From Halorarum halophilum (GTDB lineage: Archaea > Halobacteriota > Halobacteria > Halobacteriales > Haloferacaceae), in NCBI RefSeq assembly GCF_013401515.1, contig NZ_CP058529.1:1736001-1800000 (forward strand): 64,000 bases of DNA, read 5' to 3'. Made by a program: the position numbers and the translations under genes. Of the stretch, positions 34,512 to 43,874 are shown in pieces (position 1 is the first letter of the stretch; each line of letters starts with the position of its first letter). Under the pieces are notes generated by a model. The model ran no database searches. It saw only the letters and a list, made by a program, of their open reading frames with translations, and had not been told where the DNA came from.

Positions 34512-35372
34512 CTACCCGAACTTCCCGGTGATGTAGTCCTCGACGCGGTCGGACTCGGGGTTCTCGAAGATCTCGTTCGTGTTGCCGAACTCCACGAGTT
34601 CCCCGCCCGTGAGGAACACCGCGGTCTTGTCCGAGATGCGCGCGGCCTGCTGCATGTTGTGGGTGACGATGACGACCGTGTACTCCTCCGAGAGATCGTC
34701 GATGAGGTCCTCGATCTTCGAGGTCGCCACCGGGTCGAGCGCCGACGCCGGCTCGTCCATCAGGATGACCTCCGGGTCGGCCGCGATGGCCCGGGCGATG
34801 CAGAGCCGCTGTTGCTGCCCGCCCGAGAGTTCGAGCCCCGACTCGTCGAGCTGGTCGGACACCTCGTCCCACAGCGCCGCCCGCTTCAGCGCCCGCTCGA
34901 CGCGCTCGTCCAGATTGTCCGTTCGGTCCTGGACGCGCAGGCCGTACGCGACGTTGTCGTAGATGCTCTTGGGGAACGGGTTCGGCTGCTGGAACACCAT
35001 CCCGATGCGTCGTCGGAGCGCCACCGGGTCGACGTCCTCGTCGTACACGTCCTTGCCGTTGAACAGCAGTTCGCCCTCGACGCGGGCGGCGTCGATGAGG
35101 TCGTTCATCCGGTTGATACACCGGAGGAACGTCGACTTCCCGCAGCCCGACGGCCCGATCATCGCCGTCACCTGGTTCTCGGGGATCTCCATCGAGACGT
35201 CCCGGATCGCCTGGGTGTCGTTGTACCAGACGTTCAGGTGCCGGCTCTCGATGACCGTCGACTCCGTGACGGGCGTGGACTCCTCGCGCTCGCTGAGTCC
35301 GCCCATCCCGGGGTCGGTCTCGATCAGTTGATCGTCCGTTGCCACGCTGGTCGTCGTCGTGTCGTCGTTCAT
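34512..35372 (-). CDS. pstB: Phosphate ABC transporter ATP-binding protein PstB
   Basis: A 286-residue ATPase. Walker A is [20 protein letters not shown], the Q loop is [17 protein letters not shown], the signature is [14 protein letters not shown], Walker B is [13 protein letters not shown] and the switch His is in [15 protein letters not shown]. The ATG at 35372 gives a roughly 35-residue acidic N-terminal extension (Thr/Asp-rich) before the ABC domain, common in haloarchaeal PstB. It follows pstA with a 5-bp gap. Confidence 0.97.
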   Translation of the reverse strand: MNDDTTTTSVATDDQLIETDPGMGGLSEREESTPVTESTVIESRHLNVWYNDTQAIRDVSMEIPENQVTAMIGPSGCGKSTFLRCINRMNDLIDAARVEGELLFNGKDVYDEDVDPVALRRRIGMVFQQPNPFPKSIYDNVAYGLRVQDRTDNLDERVERALKRAALWDEVSDQLDESGLELSGGQQQRLCIARAIAADPEVILMDEPASALDPVATSKIEDLIDDLSEEYTVVIVTHNMQQAARISDKTAVFLTGGELVEFGNTNEIFENPESDRVEDYITGKFG

Positions 35373-35377
35373 GGTTC

Positions 35378-36985
35378 TCAGGAGCCCCGCTGGTAGTTGT
35401 TCCGCACGTAGATGGCGACCGAGTTGATGGACAGCAGGATGACCATCAGGGTCACCACGCCGGCCGCGAGCACGCCCTCCCGGAACGCCTCGTCCGGGAG
35501 GAACGCCCAGCCGTAGATCGTCATCGGCATCGCCGACCCCTTCCCGAACAGCCCCGTCGGCGCGTTGAACACCGTCGTCGGGAGCCCGATGATGATGAGC
35601 GGCGCCGTCTCCCCGATGGCCCGCCCGAGCGCGAGGATGGAGCCCGTCAGGATGCCCGGGACCGCCTCGGGGATGACGACCGACTTCACGGTCTGCCATC
35701 GTGTCGCGCCCATGCCGTAGGCGGCCTGCCGCTGCGAGTCGGGCACGGAACGGATCGCCTCCTGCGAGGAGATGATGACGATGGGGAGGATGAGGAGCGA
35801 CAGCGTCATCGCCGCGACGAGGACGATACCGAACCCGAGCCCGATGAGGTTCACGAAGATGCCGAGGCCGAGCAGGCCGTACACGACCGACGGGACCCCC
35901 GCGAGGTTCGCGATGTTCACCTGCACGACGTTCGTGGCCATCCCGCCGTACCCCGACTGGGGCGCGTACTCCTCGAGGTACACCGCGCAGCCGACCCCGA
36001 AGACGAACGAGAACACCGCGACGAGCGAGATGATGAACACCGAGCCGATGATCGCCGGGTACAGCCCTGCCTGCTCTGCGAACCGCGACGGCGCGCTCGT
36101 GAGGAACTGCGCGTCGAGCCACGGCTCCGGGCCAGCGAGGCCGAGGGCCGTGACGACGGCCTGGCCCAGGAGCGCGCCGACGAGCAGGACGACCGGGAAC
36201 AGCAGCCCGCGACGACCGACCGGTTCGTCCAGGGCGACCTCCGCGGCGTAGGAGGCCACGAGCACGCCGGGCGTGAGCGCGACCACGAAGCCGGCTTCGG
36301 GGCCGAGCCCGGACACGGCGGCGAGCCCGAACCCTGCGGCGGTCGCACCCGCCAGGATCCCGAGGCCGACGAGCACGCCGGCGACGGTGCCGGCGCGCGC
36401 CCGCCAGCGCAGGCCGAAGTACGACGCGACGGGGACGCCGAGCATCCAGAGCGCGATGAGGACGTCGATCGGGAACGTGTCCACGGGGCCCTTCAGGAGG
36501 TACCCCGCCAGGAGGCCGACGACGAGGACGACCAGCGGCACCGGGAATTCGACCCGCGGGTCGTCCGCGACGCGGCCGTAGAGGACGAGAGCGGCGGCGG
36601 GGACGACCCCGACCGTATAGAGCAGGAACCAGAACTGGACGTCGGAGACGATGAACAGCACCACGAGCGCGACGGCGAGTTCGGCGCCGCCGATGACCCT
36701 GACGACGAGCCGCTCGAGCACGTCCGCGACGCCCGGCGTCCGCGCCGCGTACCAGACGAACCCGATCGCCGGGACGACGAGCGTGAGGAGGAACACGAGG
36801 AACCACGCCGGTTCGGCCGGCCCCACGCCCAACGCGTCGGCCGAGACGTAGCCGAGCAGCACCGCGAGCGCGACGATGCCGACGAGCGAGGCGGCGAGCG
36901 TCAGGTACTCGAAGGCGACGCCCTTCACCTGGCTGACCGAGCCGAACTCCGTGTCGCGTGACTCGGCGGATTCGGCGGCTGTCAT
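35378..36985 (-). CDS. pstA: Phosphate ABC transporter permease PstA (long form)
   Basis: A 535-residue permease. The C-terminal 270 residues are the classical PstA, with the EAA-like loop [20 protein letters not shown] and [16 protein letters not shown]. The N-terminal 250 residues add about eight further membrane helices not found in bacterial PstA, in the pattern known from haloarchaea. The start (ATG 36985) overlaps the pstC stop by 4 bp (ATGA at 36982-36985). The role of the added helices is unknown. Confidence 0.95.
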   Translation of the reverse strand: MTAAESAESRDTEFGSVSQVKGVAFEYLTLAASLVGIVALAVLLGYVSADALGVGPAEPAWFLVFLLTLVVPAIGFVWYAARTPGVADVLERLVVRVIGGAELAVALVVLFIVSDVQFWFLLYTVGVVPAAALVLYGRVADDPRVEFPVPLVVLVVGLLAGYLLKGPVDTFPIDVLIALWMLGVPVASYFGLRWRARAGTVAGVLVGLGILAGATAAGFGLAAVSGLGPEAGFVVALTPGVLVASYAAEVALDEPVGRRGLLFPVVLLVGALLGQAVVTALGLAGPEPWLDAQFLTSAPSRFAEQAGLYPAIIGSVFIISLVAVFSFVFGVGCAVYLEEYAPQSGYGGMATNVVQVNIANLAGVPSVVYGLLGLGIFVNLIGLGFGIVLVAAMTLSLLILPIVIISSQEAIRSVPDSQRQAAYGMGATRWQTVKSVVIPEAVPGILTGSILALGRAIGETAPLIIIGLPTTVFNAPTGLFGKGSAMPMTIYGWAFLPDEAFREGVLAAGVVTLMVILLSINSVAIYVRNNYQRGS

Positions 36986-37956
36986 TGGTACTCCTCCCGG
37001 TAGCGCCTGACGATCAGTTCGCTGACGACGTTCATGGCGAGCGTGATGACGAACAGGGTGATGCCGATGGCGAACAGCGCGTTGTAGCCGAGCGATCCGC
37101 CCGTGATGTCCGAACTCGCGAGCTGGACCATCGCGGAGGTCATCGGCTGTGCCGGTTCGAGGAACACGTCCGCCGGGTGGACGTACGGGATCGAGAGCCC
37201 GAGGAGCTCGTCGTAGCGCACCGACGGGAGCCGGGCGTTCGACCCGGCCGCGACGACGACGATCATCGTCTCGCCGATGGCCCGCGAGAGCGCGAGGATG
37301 AACGACGACACGATGCCGGAGATCGCCGCGGGCACGACGATGCCGGTCGACACCTCGAACTTCGTCGCCCCGAGCCCGTAGCCGGCCTGGCGGAGCGAGT
37401 CCGGCACCGCGTTCATCGCGTCCTCGCTGATGGACGCGACCATCGGCACGATCATGATGCCGACCATCAGCGACGCCGAGAGGACGTTGAACGTCGAGAT
37501 CGACGGGAACAGCGTCGCCTTGAGGAACGGCGTGAGGTAGACGAGCGCGAGTATACCGTACACGATCGTCGGGACGCCCGCGAGGATCTCGAGCGCGGGC
37601 TTGAGGTAGGTTCGAACCCGGTCGCTCGCGTACTCGCTGAGGTAGATCGCCGTGAGAACGCCGATCGGCAGCGCGACGGCGGCCGATGTGATCGTCACGA
37701 CGATCGTGCCGAACACGAGCGGGAGGACCCCGAACGAGACCGGGTGGATGCCCGGGCTCCAGTTCGTCCCGCCGAGGAACCGGCCCAGCGAGTAGTTCGT
37801 GAAGAACCCGACGGCGTCCACGAGGAGCGCGCCGACGATCCCGACGGTGGTGAGGACGGAGACGATCGCGCACAGGAGGAACGCGGCGTGAACGAGCCGT
37901 TCGCGCAGCGAACGGGCCTCCGTTCCCCCGGTCAGATCTGCCGGTTCAGCACTCAT
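36982..37956 (-). CDS. pstC: Phosphate ABC transporter permease PstC
   Basis: A 324-residue permease with six membrane helices. The ATPase-contact loop reads [20 protein letters not shown] and is followed by [18 protein letters not shown], matching PstC. The N terminus is short and cytoplasmic with an EARSLRERL helix. It lies between pstS (102-bp gap) and pstA (4-bp overlap). Confidence 0.96.
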   Translation of the reverse strand: MSAEPADLTGGTEARSLRERLVHAAFLLCAIVSVLTTVGIVGALLVDAVGFFTNYSLGRFLGGTNWSPGIHPVSFGVLPLVFGTIVVTITSAAVALPIGVLTAIYLSEYASDRVRTYLKPALEILAGVPTIVYGILALVYLTPFLKATLFPSISTFNVLSASLMVGIMIVPMVASISEDAMNAVPDSLRQAGYGLGATKFEVSTGIVVPAAISGIVSSFILALSRAIGETMIVVVAAGSNARLPSVRYDELLGLSIPYVHPADVFLEPAQPMTSAMVQLASSDITGGSLGYNALFAIGITLFVITLAMNVVSELIVRRYREEYQ

Positions 37957-38058
37957 GGAGCGTGGGTGTGAGCGGCTCGGTGGGCCGGTGCATGGGTGGG
38001 TGGTCTGGCGGACGGTGCAAAAAACGACGCGTTCCCGCTCGTCGGTCGCTCGTGCATA

Positions 38059-39072
38059 TCAGGCCTGCTGGATGAACTGGTTGAGCTGGTCGAGCTGTTC
38101 CCGCATCTGCTCGTCCGTGTTGGGCACGTAGCCGATGCTCTCGGCGATGAGTTCGCGGTTCGCGCTCTGTCTCACGTAGAAGCGTGCGAACTCGGCGATG
38201 TGCTTTTTCGTCATCGAGTCCTGGGCGGCGTAGGTGAACAGCGGGCGCGAGAGCGGCGCGTACTCGCCGCTCTGAGCGGTTTCGAGCGAGGGCTTCACCG
38301 GCCCGTCGCCGTTGTCGATGCCGAGCGCCTTCACCCGATCGGTGTTGCCCTGGTAGAACGCGAAGCCGAAGTAGCCGATGGCGTACTGGCTGCCCGAGAC
38401 GCCCGTGACGATCTGGTTGTCGTCCTCGGTGGCCTGATACGCCTGCGTGTGGGCGCCCTCCTCGCCCACGACGGCCTCCGTGAAGTAGTCGAACGTGCCC
38501 GACGTCTCGGCGGCGCCGTAGCGCTCGATGGTCTCGTCGGGGAAGCCGTCCCGGACCTCCGACCAGGTCTCGACCGGGTCGGGCTTCCAGATGCTCCGGA
38601 GTTCCTCGACGGTCAGGTGGTCGACGAAGTCGGTCTCGTTGTTGACGATGACCGTCAGCGCGTCGGTGGCGACGTTGATCTTGTGCCACTCGACGCCGTT
38701 CTCGCTGCAGTTCCGTTTCTCCTCCTCGGCGATGGAACGGGAGGCGTTGTTGAAGTCGGTCCTGCCCTTGCAGAAGAAGTTCGCGAAGCCGCCGCCCGAA
38801 CCGGTCGACTGGACGGTGATGTCCACGCCCGCGTGCTTGCGCTGGAACTCCTCTGCGACGGCGCTGGCGATGGGGAACACGGTCGAGGAACCGGCGAGCG
38901 AGATGTTCCCCACCAGCCCCTCGCCCTCCGCGCCTCCCGAACCCCCGGGACCGAACGAGTTATCGGGATTATCTTCGCCGGTACAACCCGCGATGCCGAC
39001 GGTCCCGGCCGCCCCGGCCGCCGCGATGAATCGGCGCCGGGAGAGGCCATCGGGACCGGTCTTGTCGGCCAT
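38059..39072 (-). CDS. pstS: Phosphate-binding lipoprotein PstS
   Basis: A 337-residue solute-binding protein. The N terminus has a Tat lipoprotein signal: SRRRFIAAAGAAGTVGIAGC, with the lipobox Cys near residue 30, then a Gly/Ser/Glu linker. Phosphate-contact motifs are LAGSSTVFPIASAVAEEF, STGSGGGFANFFCKGRTDFN and GAAETSGTFDYFTEA. The ATG at 39072 is preferred to a GTG one codon upstream. It is first in the pstSCAB-phoU locus, with an AT-rich promoter just upstream. Confidence 0.96.
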   Translation of the reverse strand: MADKTGPDGLSRRRFIAAAGAAGTVGIAGCTGEDNPDNSFGPGGSGGAEGEGLVGNISLAGSSTVFPIASAVAEEFQRKHAGVDITVQSTGSGGGFANFFCKGRTDFNNASRSIAEEEKRNCSENGVEWHKINVATDALTVIVNNETDFVDHLTVEELRSIWKPDPVETWSEVRDGFPDETIERYGAAETSGTFDYFTEAVVGEEGAHTQAYQATEDDNQIVTGVSGSQYAIGYFGFAFYQGNTDRVKALGIDNGDGPVKPSLETAQSGEYAPLSRPLFTYAAQDSMTKKHIAEFARFYVRQSANRELIAESIGYVPNTDEQMREQLDQLNQFIQQA

Positions 39073-39090
39073 CACACGAACGAAGCCGAG

Positions 39091-39126
39091 ATATACATAA
39101 ATACCCTACTATGTCATCTATATATC
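39091..39126 (-). promoter_or_regulatory. pstS promoter, AT-rich
   Basis: On the minus strand a tatttatgtatat box (39091-39103) is centred about 25 bp before the pstS ATG, fitting a leaderless transcript. A second AT element, gatatatagatga (39114-39126), lies further up and may bind a phosphate-responsive regulator. The region is shared with the divergent AbrB-PhoU gene, whose own box (aatatatag, 39314-39322) is similar. Confidence 0.55.
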
Positions 39127-39364
39127 CCTGGGGAGAGGTCCAGTGACACGGATACGTCGGCCGGTGGTGAGATCCCCGAGTCGCGTCCTGCGTCGTGGTA
39201 TCGCCCGCTCACGTCGAAATGGTTGAACCTACCGCCCCCACCTGTCGGAGTACGGTCGGCCAGCACGCCGAGTGGAGTCCGGGTTCGGCCGTCGGCCCAT
39301 ACTCCCCGCCCACAATATATAGAATTCCGATAAAGTTATGCTGTAACCGCCGACTACGGAGTAC

Positions 39365-40378
39365 ATGGTCGAAACACGGAAGGTGCAGGTGACGGGCGGC
39401 TCCACGTACACCGTGTCGATCCCCAAGGACTGGGCGACCGAGAACGACGTGAGCGCCGGCAGCACCGTGGAGTTCTACCCGGAGGAGGACTCGCTGTTCC
39501 TCACCCCACAGACGGACGAGGAGCGCACGGAGGGGACGCTCGACATCGCCGACCTCGAGGGCGACGAACTCACGCGGGCGGTGATGACGATGTACGTCTC
39601 CGGGTTCGACATCATCGCGCTAGAGACCTCGCGCATCTCGAACGACCAGCGCCGGACCATCCGCGACTCCACCCAGAGCCTCGTCGGCCTCGAGGTGCTG
39701 GAGGAGACGCGCGACCGCGTCGTCATCCGCGACCTGCTCGACTCCTCGGAGCTGTCGATCCACAACGCCGTCACCCGGATGCGGCTCATCGCGCTCTCGA
39801 TGCTGGAGGACGCCGTCGCCGCCCTCGCCGAGGGCGACGAGGACATGGCGAAGGACGTCATCCAGCGCGACGACGACGTGGACCGGCTCCACATGGTCGT
39901 CTCCCGCATCTTCCGCTCGACCCTCCGCACCCCGAAGGCCGCCGAGGAGCTGGGGGTCGGCCGCGAGACCTGCTTCGACTACCACGCGAGCGCCCGACAG
40001 CTCGAACGGGTCGGCGACCACGCCACGAAGATCGCCCACCTGACGCTCCAGCTCCACGAGGAGGGGGACGTCGAGGTCCCCGCCGAGGTCATCGAGGCCC
40101 TCGAGGAACTCGAAGCCGACGCCCGCGACGTGGTCGACCGCGCGATGGACGCGCTGTTCGCCGACGAGAACGCCGAGGCCGCGCGGCTCGCGAACGACGC
40201 CCGGGGCTCCGTCCTCGACATCGACGAGCGCGCGCGCAGCATCGACGAACTCCTCCGGGACCAGGAGCCGGCGCGGGCGCAGTTGCTCGGGCTCATCGTG
40301 GACTCGGTGTCGCGCTCGGCCGACTACGGCGGGAACATCGCCGAGACCGCGCTCCAGAAGGCGGCGCCGACGCCGTAG
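39365..40378 (+). CDS. AbrB-PhoU fusion regulator
   Basis: A 337-residue protein. Residues 1-45 form a SpoVT/AbrB swapped-hairpin domain (KVQVTGGSTYTVSIPKDWA), normally DNA-binding. The remainder is a PhoU-like helical region with CFDYHASARQLERVGDHATK and a weaker second bundle near DSVSRSADYGGNIAET. This archaeal architecture is taken to be a phosphate-responsive transcription factor. It is divergent from pstS across a 290-bp AT-rich region, so control of the pst operon is the natural inference. Complete, starting at an ATG with no strong ribosome-binding site. Confidence 0.92.
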   Translation: MVETRKVQVTGGSTYTVSIPKDWATENDVSAGSTVEFYPEEDSLFLTPQTDEERTEGTLDIADLEGDELTRAVMTMYVSGFDIIALETSRISNDQRRTIRDSTQSLVGLEVLEETRDRVVIRDLLDSSELSIHNAVTRMRLIALSMLEDAVAALAEGDEDMAKDVIQRDDDVDRLHMVVSRIFRSTLRTPKAAEELGVGRETCFDYHASARQLERVGDHATKIAHLTLQLHEEGDVEVPAEVIEALEELEADARDVVDRAMDALFADENAEAARLANDARGSVLDIDERARSIDELLRDQEPARAQLLGLIVDSVSRSADYGGNIAETALQKAAPTP

Positions 40379-40519
40379 ACGATCCGAACTGCGGTCGAAC
40401 ACTTCTCGCGCCCCTTCCCCGCGACCACCCCGACCGTTCTACCGACCGCCAGTGCCGCCGACCGTCGCCGACGCACCCTGTTGTCGACGTACCTCGCCAC
40501 CTTGGGGCCGCAAGCCATT

Positions 40520-40539
40520 TTATGCTCGTATGTGCATAA
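40520..40539. promoter_or_regulatory. Inverted repeat upstream of purA, candidate operator
   Basis: TTATGC at 40520-40525 and GCATAA at 40534-40539 form a perfect inverted repeat with an 8-nt spacer, ending 61 bp before the purA start. It overlaps the AT-rich part of the promoter (ccattttatgc), where a repressor or activator could act. The cognate factor is not known from the sequence. Confidence 0.45.
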
Positions 40540-40600
40540 GTACGGCCCTCTGAACCCACAGAATAGCCACTAATTTGTACATCGAGTCCGGACTTCCCGT

Positions 40601-41965
40601 ATGACCGTCACCATCGTCGGGTCCCAGCTCGGCGACGAAGGCAAGGGCGGCGCCGTCGACCTGTTCGGCGAGCCCGCCGACGTCGTCGTCCGGTACCAGG
40701 GCGGCGACAACGCCGGCCACACAGTCGTGTTCGGGGACAGCGAGTACAAGCTCTCGCTCCTCCCGTCGGGCGTCGTCCGCGGGACCGTCGGCGTACTCGG
40801 CAACGGCTGCGTCGTCAACCCGGAGACGCTGTTCGACGAACTGGACGCGCTTCGCGAGCGCGGGCTCGACCCCGACGTCCGCGTCGCCGAACGCGCGCAC
40901 GTCATCCTCCCGTACCACCGTCGGCTCGACGGCATCGAGGAGGAGGCCCGTGACGACGACGCGGTGGGCACGACCGGTCGCGGCATCGGCCCGGCCTACG
41001 AGGACAAGGCGGGCCGACGCGGCGTCCGCGTCGGCGACCTCCTCGACCCCGACGTGCTTCGCGACCGGCTGGAGTACGTCGTCCCCTGGAATCGGGCCCT
41101 CGTCGAGGACGTGTTCGGCCTCGAGGCGGGTGAAGAGTGCGACGTCGACCACCTCCACGACGTCTACGGCGGCTACGGCGAGCGACTCCGGGAGGAGAAC
41201 GCGACCGTCGACTGCGGCACCTACCTCCAGCGACGGATCGACGCCGGCGACGAGGTGATGCTCGAGGGCGCGCAGGGGACGCTGATCGACGTCGACCACG
41301 GCACCTACCCCTACGTCACCTCCTCGAACCCGACGGTCGGCGCAGCCTGCACGGGAAGCGGACTCGGTCCCGGCGTCGTCGGCCGGGGCGAGGTCGTCGG
41401 CGTCGTGAAGGCGTACCTCACGCGCGTCGGGAACGGCCCGATGCCGACCGAACTCGGCGGGGTCGAGGGGCAGACGCCCGGCTACGCCGACGGTTCGGAC
41501 GTCGACGAGGCGGAGGAGGAGGTCGCGACGTACATCCGCGACGAGGGCGGCGAGTACGGCACCGTCACCGGCCGACCGCGCCGCGTCGGGTGGCTCGACG
41601 TGCCGATGCTCCGGCACGCCGCCCGCGCGAACGGTTTCACCGGCATCGTGGTCGGCCACGTCGACGTGCTCGCCGGCCTCGACGAGGTGCTCGTGGGCCA
41701 CAGCTACGACGTCGAGGGCGAGGAGTCGACGACCGTCCCGACGACGGCCGCCGGTTGGGACCGCTGTACGGTCGACTACCGGCGATTCGACGGCTGGCCC
41801 GACGTCGACTGGGACACCGTCGCCCGCGAGGGCTACGAGGCGATTCCCGGGAACGCCCGCACCTACCTCGAGTACGTCTCGGCGGAACTCGACGCGCCGA
41901 TCTACGCCGTGGGCGTCGGACCCGGACGGGAGGACACCGTCGTCCTGGAGGACCCGTCCGAGTGA
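40601..41965 (+). CDS. purA: Adenylosuccinate synthase
   Basis: A 454-residue GTP-dependent ligase that joins IMP and aspartate. GSQLGDEGKGGAVDLFGEPA carries the catalytic Asp and P-loop-like segment, DNAGHTVVFGD the catalytic His, and GTTGRGIGPAYEDKAGRRG the IMP-binding loop; LEGAQGTLIDVDHGTYPYVT is also diagnostic. Length is normal for an archaeal PurA. It converges with the moeA-PBP gene across 10 bp. Confidence 0.97.
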   Translation: MTVTIVGSQLGDEGKGGAVDLFGEPADVVVRYQGGDNAGHTVVFGDSEYKLSLLPSGVVRGTVGVLGNGCVVNPETLFDELDALRERGLDPDVRVAERAHVILPYHRRLDGIEEEARDDDAVGTTGRGIGPAYEDKAGRRGVRVGDLLDPDVLRDRLEYVVPWNRALVEDVFGLEAGEECDVDHLHDVYGGYGERLREENATVDCGTYLQRRIDAGDEVMLEGAQGTLIDVDHGTYPYVTSSNPTVGAACTGSGLGPGVVGRGEVVGVVKAYLTRVGNGPMPTELGGVEGQTPGYADGSDVDEAEEEVATYIRDEGGEYGTVTGRPRRVGWLDVPMLRHAARANGFTGIVVGHVDVLAGLDEVLVGHSYDVEGEESTTVPTTAAGWDRCTVDYRRFDGWPDVDWDTVAREGYEAIPGNARTYLEYVSAELDAPIYAVGVGPGREDTVVLEDPSE

Positions 41966-41975
41966 CGCCGAAGGC

Positions 41976-43874
41976 CTACGTCGCGCCGTAGCCGGCCAGC
42001 CCCTCGAGCACGTCGTCCAGTTCGCCGACCCGCTCGCGGAGTTCCGCCACCCCGGGCTTCCCGACGCGGTCCGGGTTCGCGCGAACCCGGACCTCCTGCT
42101 CCCCGAGCGGGACGAACCCCGTCCCGAGTTTCTCCGCGGTCGCGCGCAGGCCCAGTCCCGCGTCCGCGTCGCCCGCGAGCACCCGACGGGCGGGCGACTC
42201 GTGGGCGCGGACGGAGCGGTCGAAGCCGTCGATGGACTCGACCAGTTCGCGGCGCTCGACGCCGCGTTCGGCCGCCAGGTCGGCGACGACCTCTCCCAGA
42301 CTCGTGCGGAGCCCCGAGTTCGCGTCCCGGTTGACGAACCGGAGGTCGCGGTCGACGAGGTCCGCGACCCCCTCGATCCCCTCGGGGTCGTCCGCGGGGA
42401 CGACGAGGCCCCACTCGCGCGTCCAGCCGCCGAGGTCCACGGCGTCCACCTCCCGCGCTGCCGACCCCGCCGTCACGGCGAAGTCGGGCACGCCGTCGCG
42501 GAGCCGTCGAAGCCCCTCCCGGCTCCCGACCGGGAGGTAGCGCGGGCGCTCCAGCCGGTCGAGCAGGCGCGAGAGCGCCGGGTCGTCCTCGCCGGCGCCG
42601 AACGCCGACGGCGGCCTGACCTCCGGGGAGAACAGCTGTACCTCCACCCGCTCGCCCTCCGCGAGGTAGTCCGTGTCGGGACCGACGACGACGACGCCGT
42701 CGGCCTCCACGAGGCTCGTCGTCGCGCCCGACCCCTTGTCGACCGGGTAAACGAGCGTGTTTCTCTCGGCGTCGTCCACCAGCCCGGCGGGCATCAGCCG
42801 CATCCGTCCCTCCGCGTATCGCTCGCGGACGGCCATGTTCCCCTCGACGGTCGCGGTCCGCGGCTCTGGCTTCCCGGCCGCCTCGCGGATCGCGGGCGCG
42901 ACGAACGTCCGGAAGATGGTGAGCGCCGACACCGGGTAGCCCGGGAGGCCGACGTAGGCCGACTCCCCGACCCGGCCGACGAGCATCGGCTTGCCGGGCT
43001 TCACCGCGACGCCGTGGAGGAGCAGGTCGCCGCGCTCCTCGATGACGCGGTAGATGACGTCCACCGCCGAGGCGGATGTCGAGCCCGAGGAGAGCACCAG
43101 GTCGCACTCCTCGCTGGCCTCGACGAGCAGGCGCTCCATCTCGTCGTAGTCGTCGCCCGCGTGGGGGTAGAGGCGCGCCTCGCCGCCCGCCTCCTCGACG
43201 CCGGCCGCGACGGTGTAGCTGTTCACGTCGTATATCTGCCCGCGCTCGCTATGCAGGTCCTCGCCGGGACGGACGAGTTCGTCGCCGGTGGAGATGACGC
43301 CCACCGTCGGCCTCCCCCGGACGGGGACCTCGTCGGCCCCGAGCGCCGAGAGCAGGCCGATCTCGCGGGGCGTCAGTTCGGTCCCCGGGCCGAGCGCCCG
43401 CGCGCCGGCGGCGATGTCCGCGCCCGCGAACATCACGTGGTCGCCCGGGGCGACGGAGGTGCGGATCTCGACGACGTCGCCCGACTGGCTCGTCCGCTCG
43501 ACCATCACCACGGCGTCGGCGCCGTCGGGCATCACCGCGCCCGTGGAGATCTCCGCGCACGTCCCCGGTTCGACCGCGAGTTCGGGTTCGACCCCGGCGT
43601 GGACCTCCCCGACGAGTTCGAGCGTCGCGGGGTCGGCCTCGTCGGCGCCGAAGGTGTCCCGCGCCCGGACCGCGTAGCCGTCCATCGACGCCCGGTCGAA
43701 CCCCGGCACGTCGAGTGCGGCGTCGATCCGTTCGGCGAGCACACGTCCCCGCGCTTCTGCGAGCGGGACGCGCTCGGGTTCCGGTTCGAGGTCAAGCGAC
43801 GCGATTGCCTCGCGGGCCGCGTCGGGGGTGGCGAGGTCGCGGAACTCCTTGCGCTCCGGGCCGTCGTCGCTCAT
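41976..43874 (-). CDS. MoeA molybdopterin molybdotransferase fused to a PBP-like domain
   Basis: A 632-residue two-part protein. Residues about 10-410 are MoeA: DVPGFDRASMDGYAVRA, ISTGAVMPDGADAVVMVE, STGDELVRPGEDL, LSSGSTSASAVDVIYRV and VAVKPGKPMLVG. Here the usual GGxSxG is SSGSTSA. Residues about 420-632 form a periplasmic-binding-protein-type domain (DFAVTAGSAAREVDAVDLGG, VNRDANSGLRTSL), without a signal peptide, so it acts inside the cell. MoeA inserts molybdate or tungstate into molybdopterin. The fused domain may bind the oxyanion or another ligand. It starts within the stop of the second moeA (ATGA). Confidence 0.93.
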   Translation of the reverse strand: MSDDGPERKEFRDLATPDAAREAIASLDLEPEPERVPLAEARGRVLAERIDAALDVPGFDRASMDGYAVRARDTFGADEADPATLELVGEVHAGVEPELAVEPGTCAEISTGAVMPDGADAVVMVERTSQSGDVVEIRTSVAPGDHVMFAGADIAAGARALGPGTELTPREIGLLSALGADEVPVRGRPTVGVISTGDELVRPGEDLHSERGQIYDVNSYTVAAGVEEAGGEARLYPHAGDDYDEMERLLVEASEECDLVLSSGSTSASAVDVIYRVIEERGDLLLHGVAVKPGKPMLVGRVGESAYVGLPGYPVSALTIFRTFVAPAIREAAGKPEPRTATVEGNMAVRERYAEGRMRLMPAGLVDDAERNTLVYPVDKGSGATTSLVEADGVVVVGPDTDYLAEGERVEVQLFSPEVRPPSAFGAGEDDPALSRLLDRLERPRYLPVGSREGLRRLRDGVPDFAVTAGSAAREVDAVDLGGWTREWGLVVPADDPEGIEGVADLVDRDLRFVNRDANSGLRTSLGEVVADLAAERGVERRELVESIDGFDRSVRAHESPARRVLAGDADAGLGLRATAEKLGTGFVPLGEQEVRVRANPDRVGKPGVAELRERVGELDDVLEGLAGYGAT

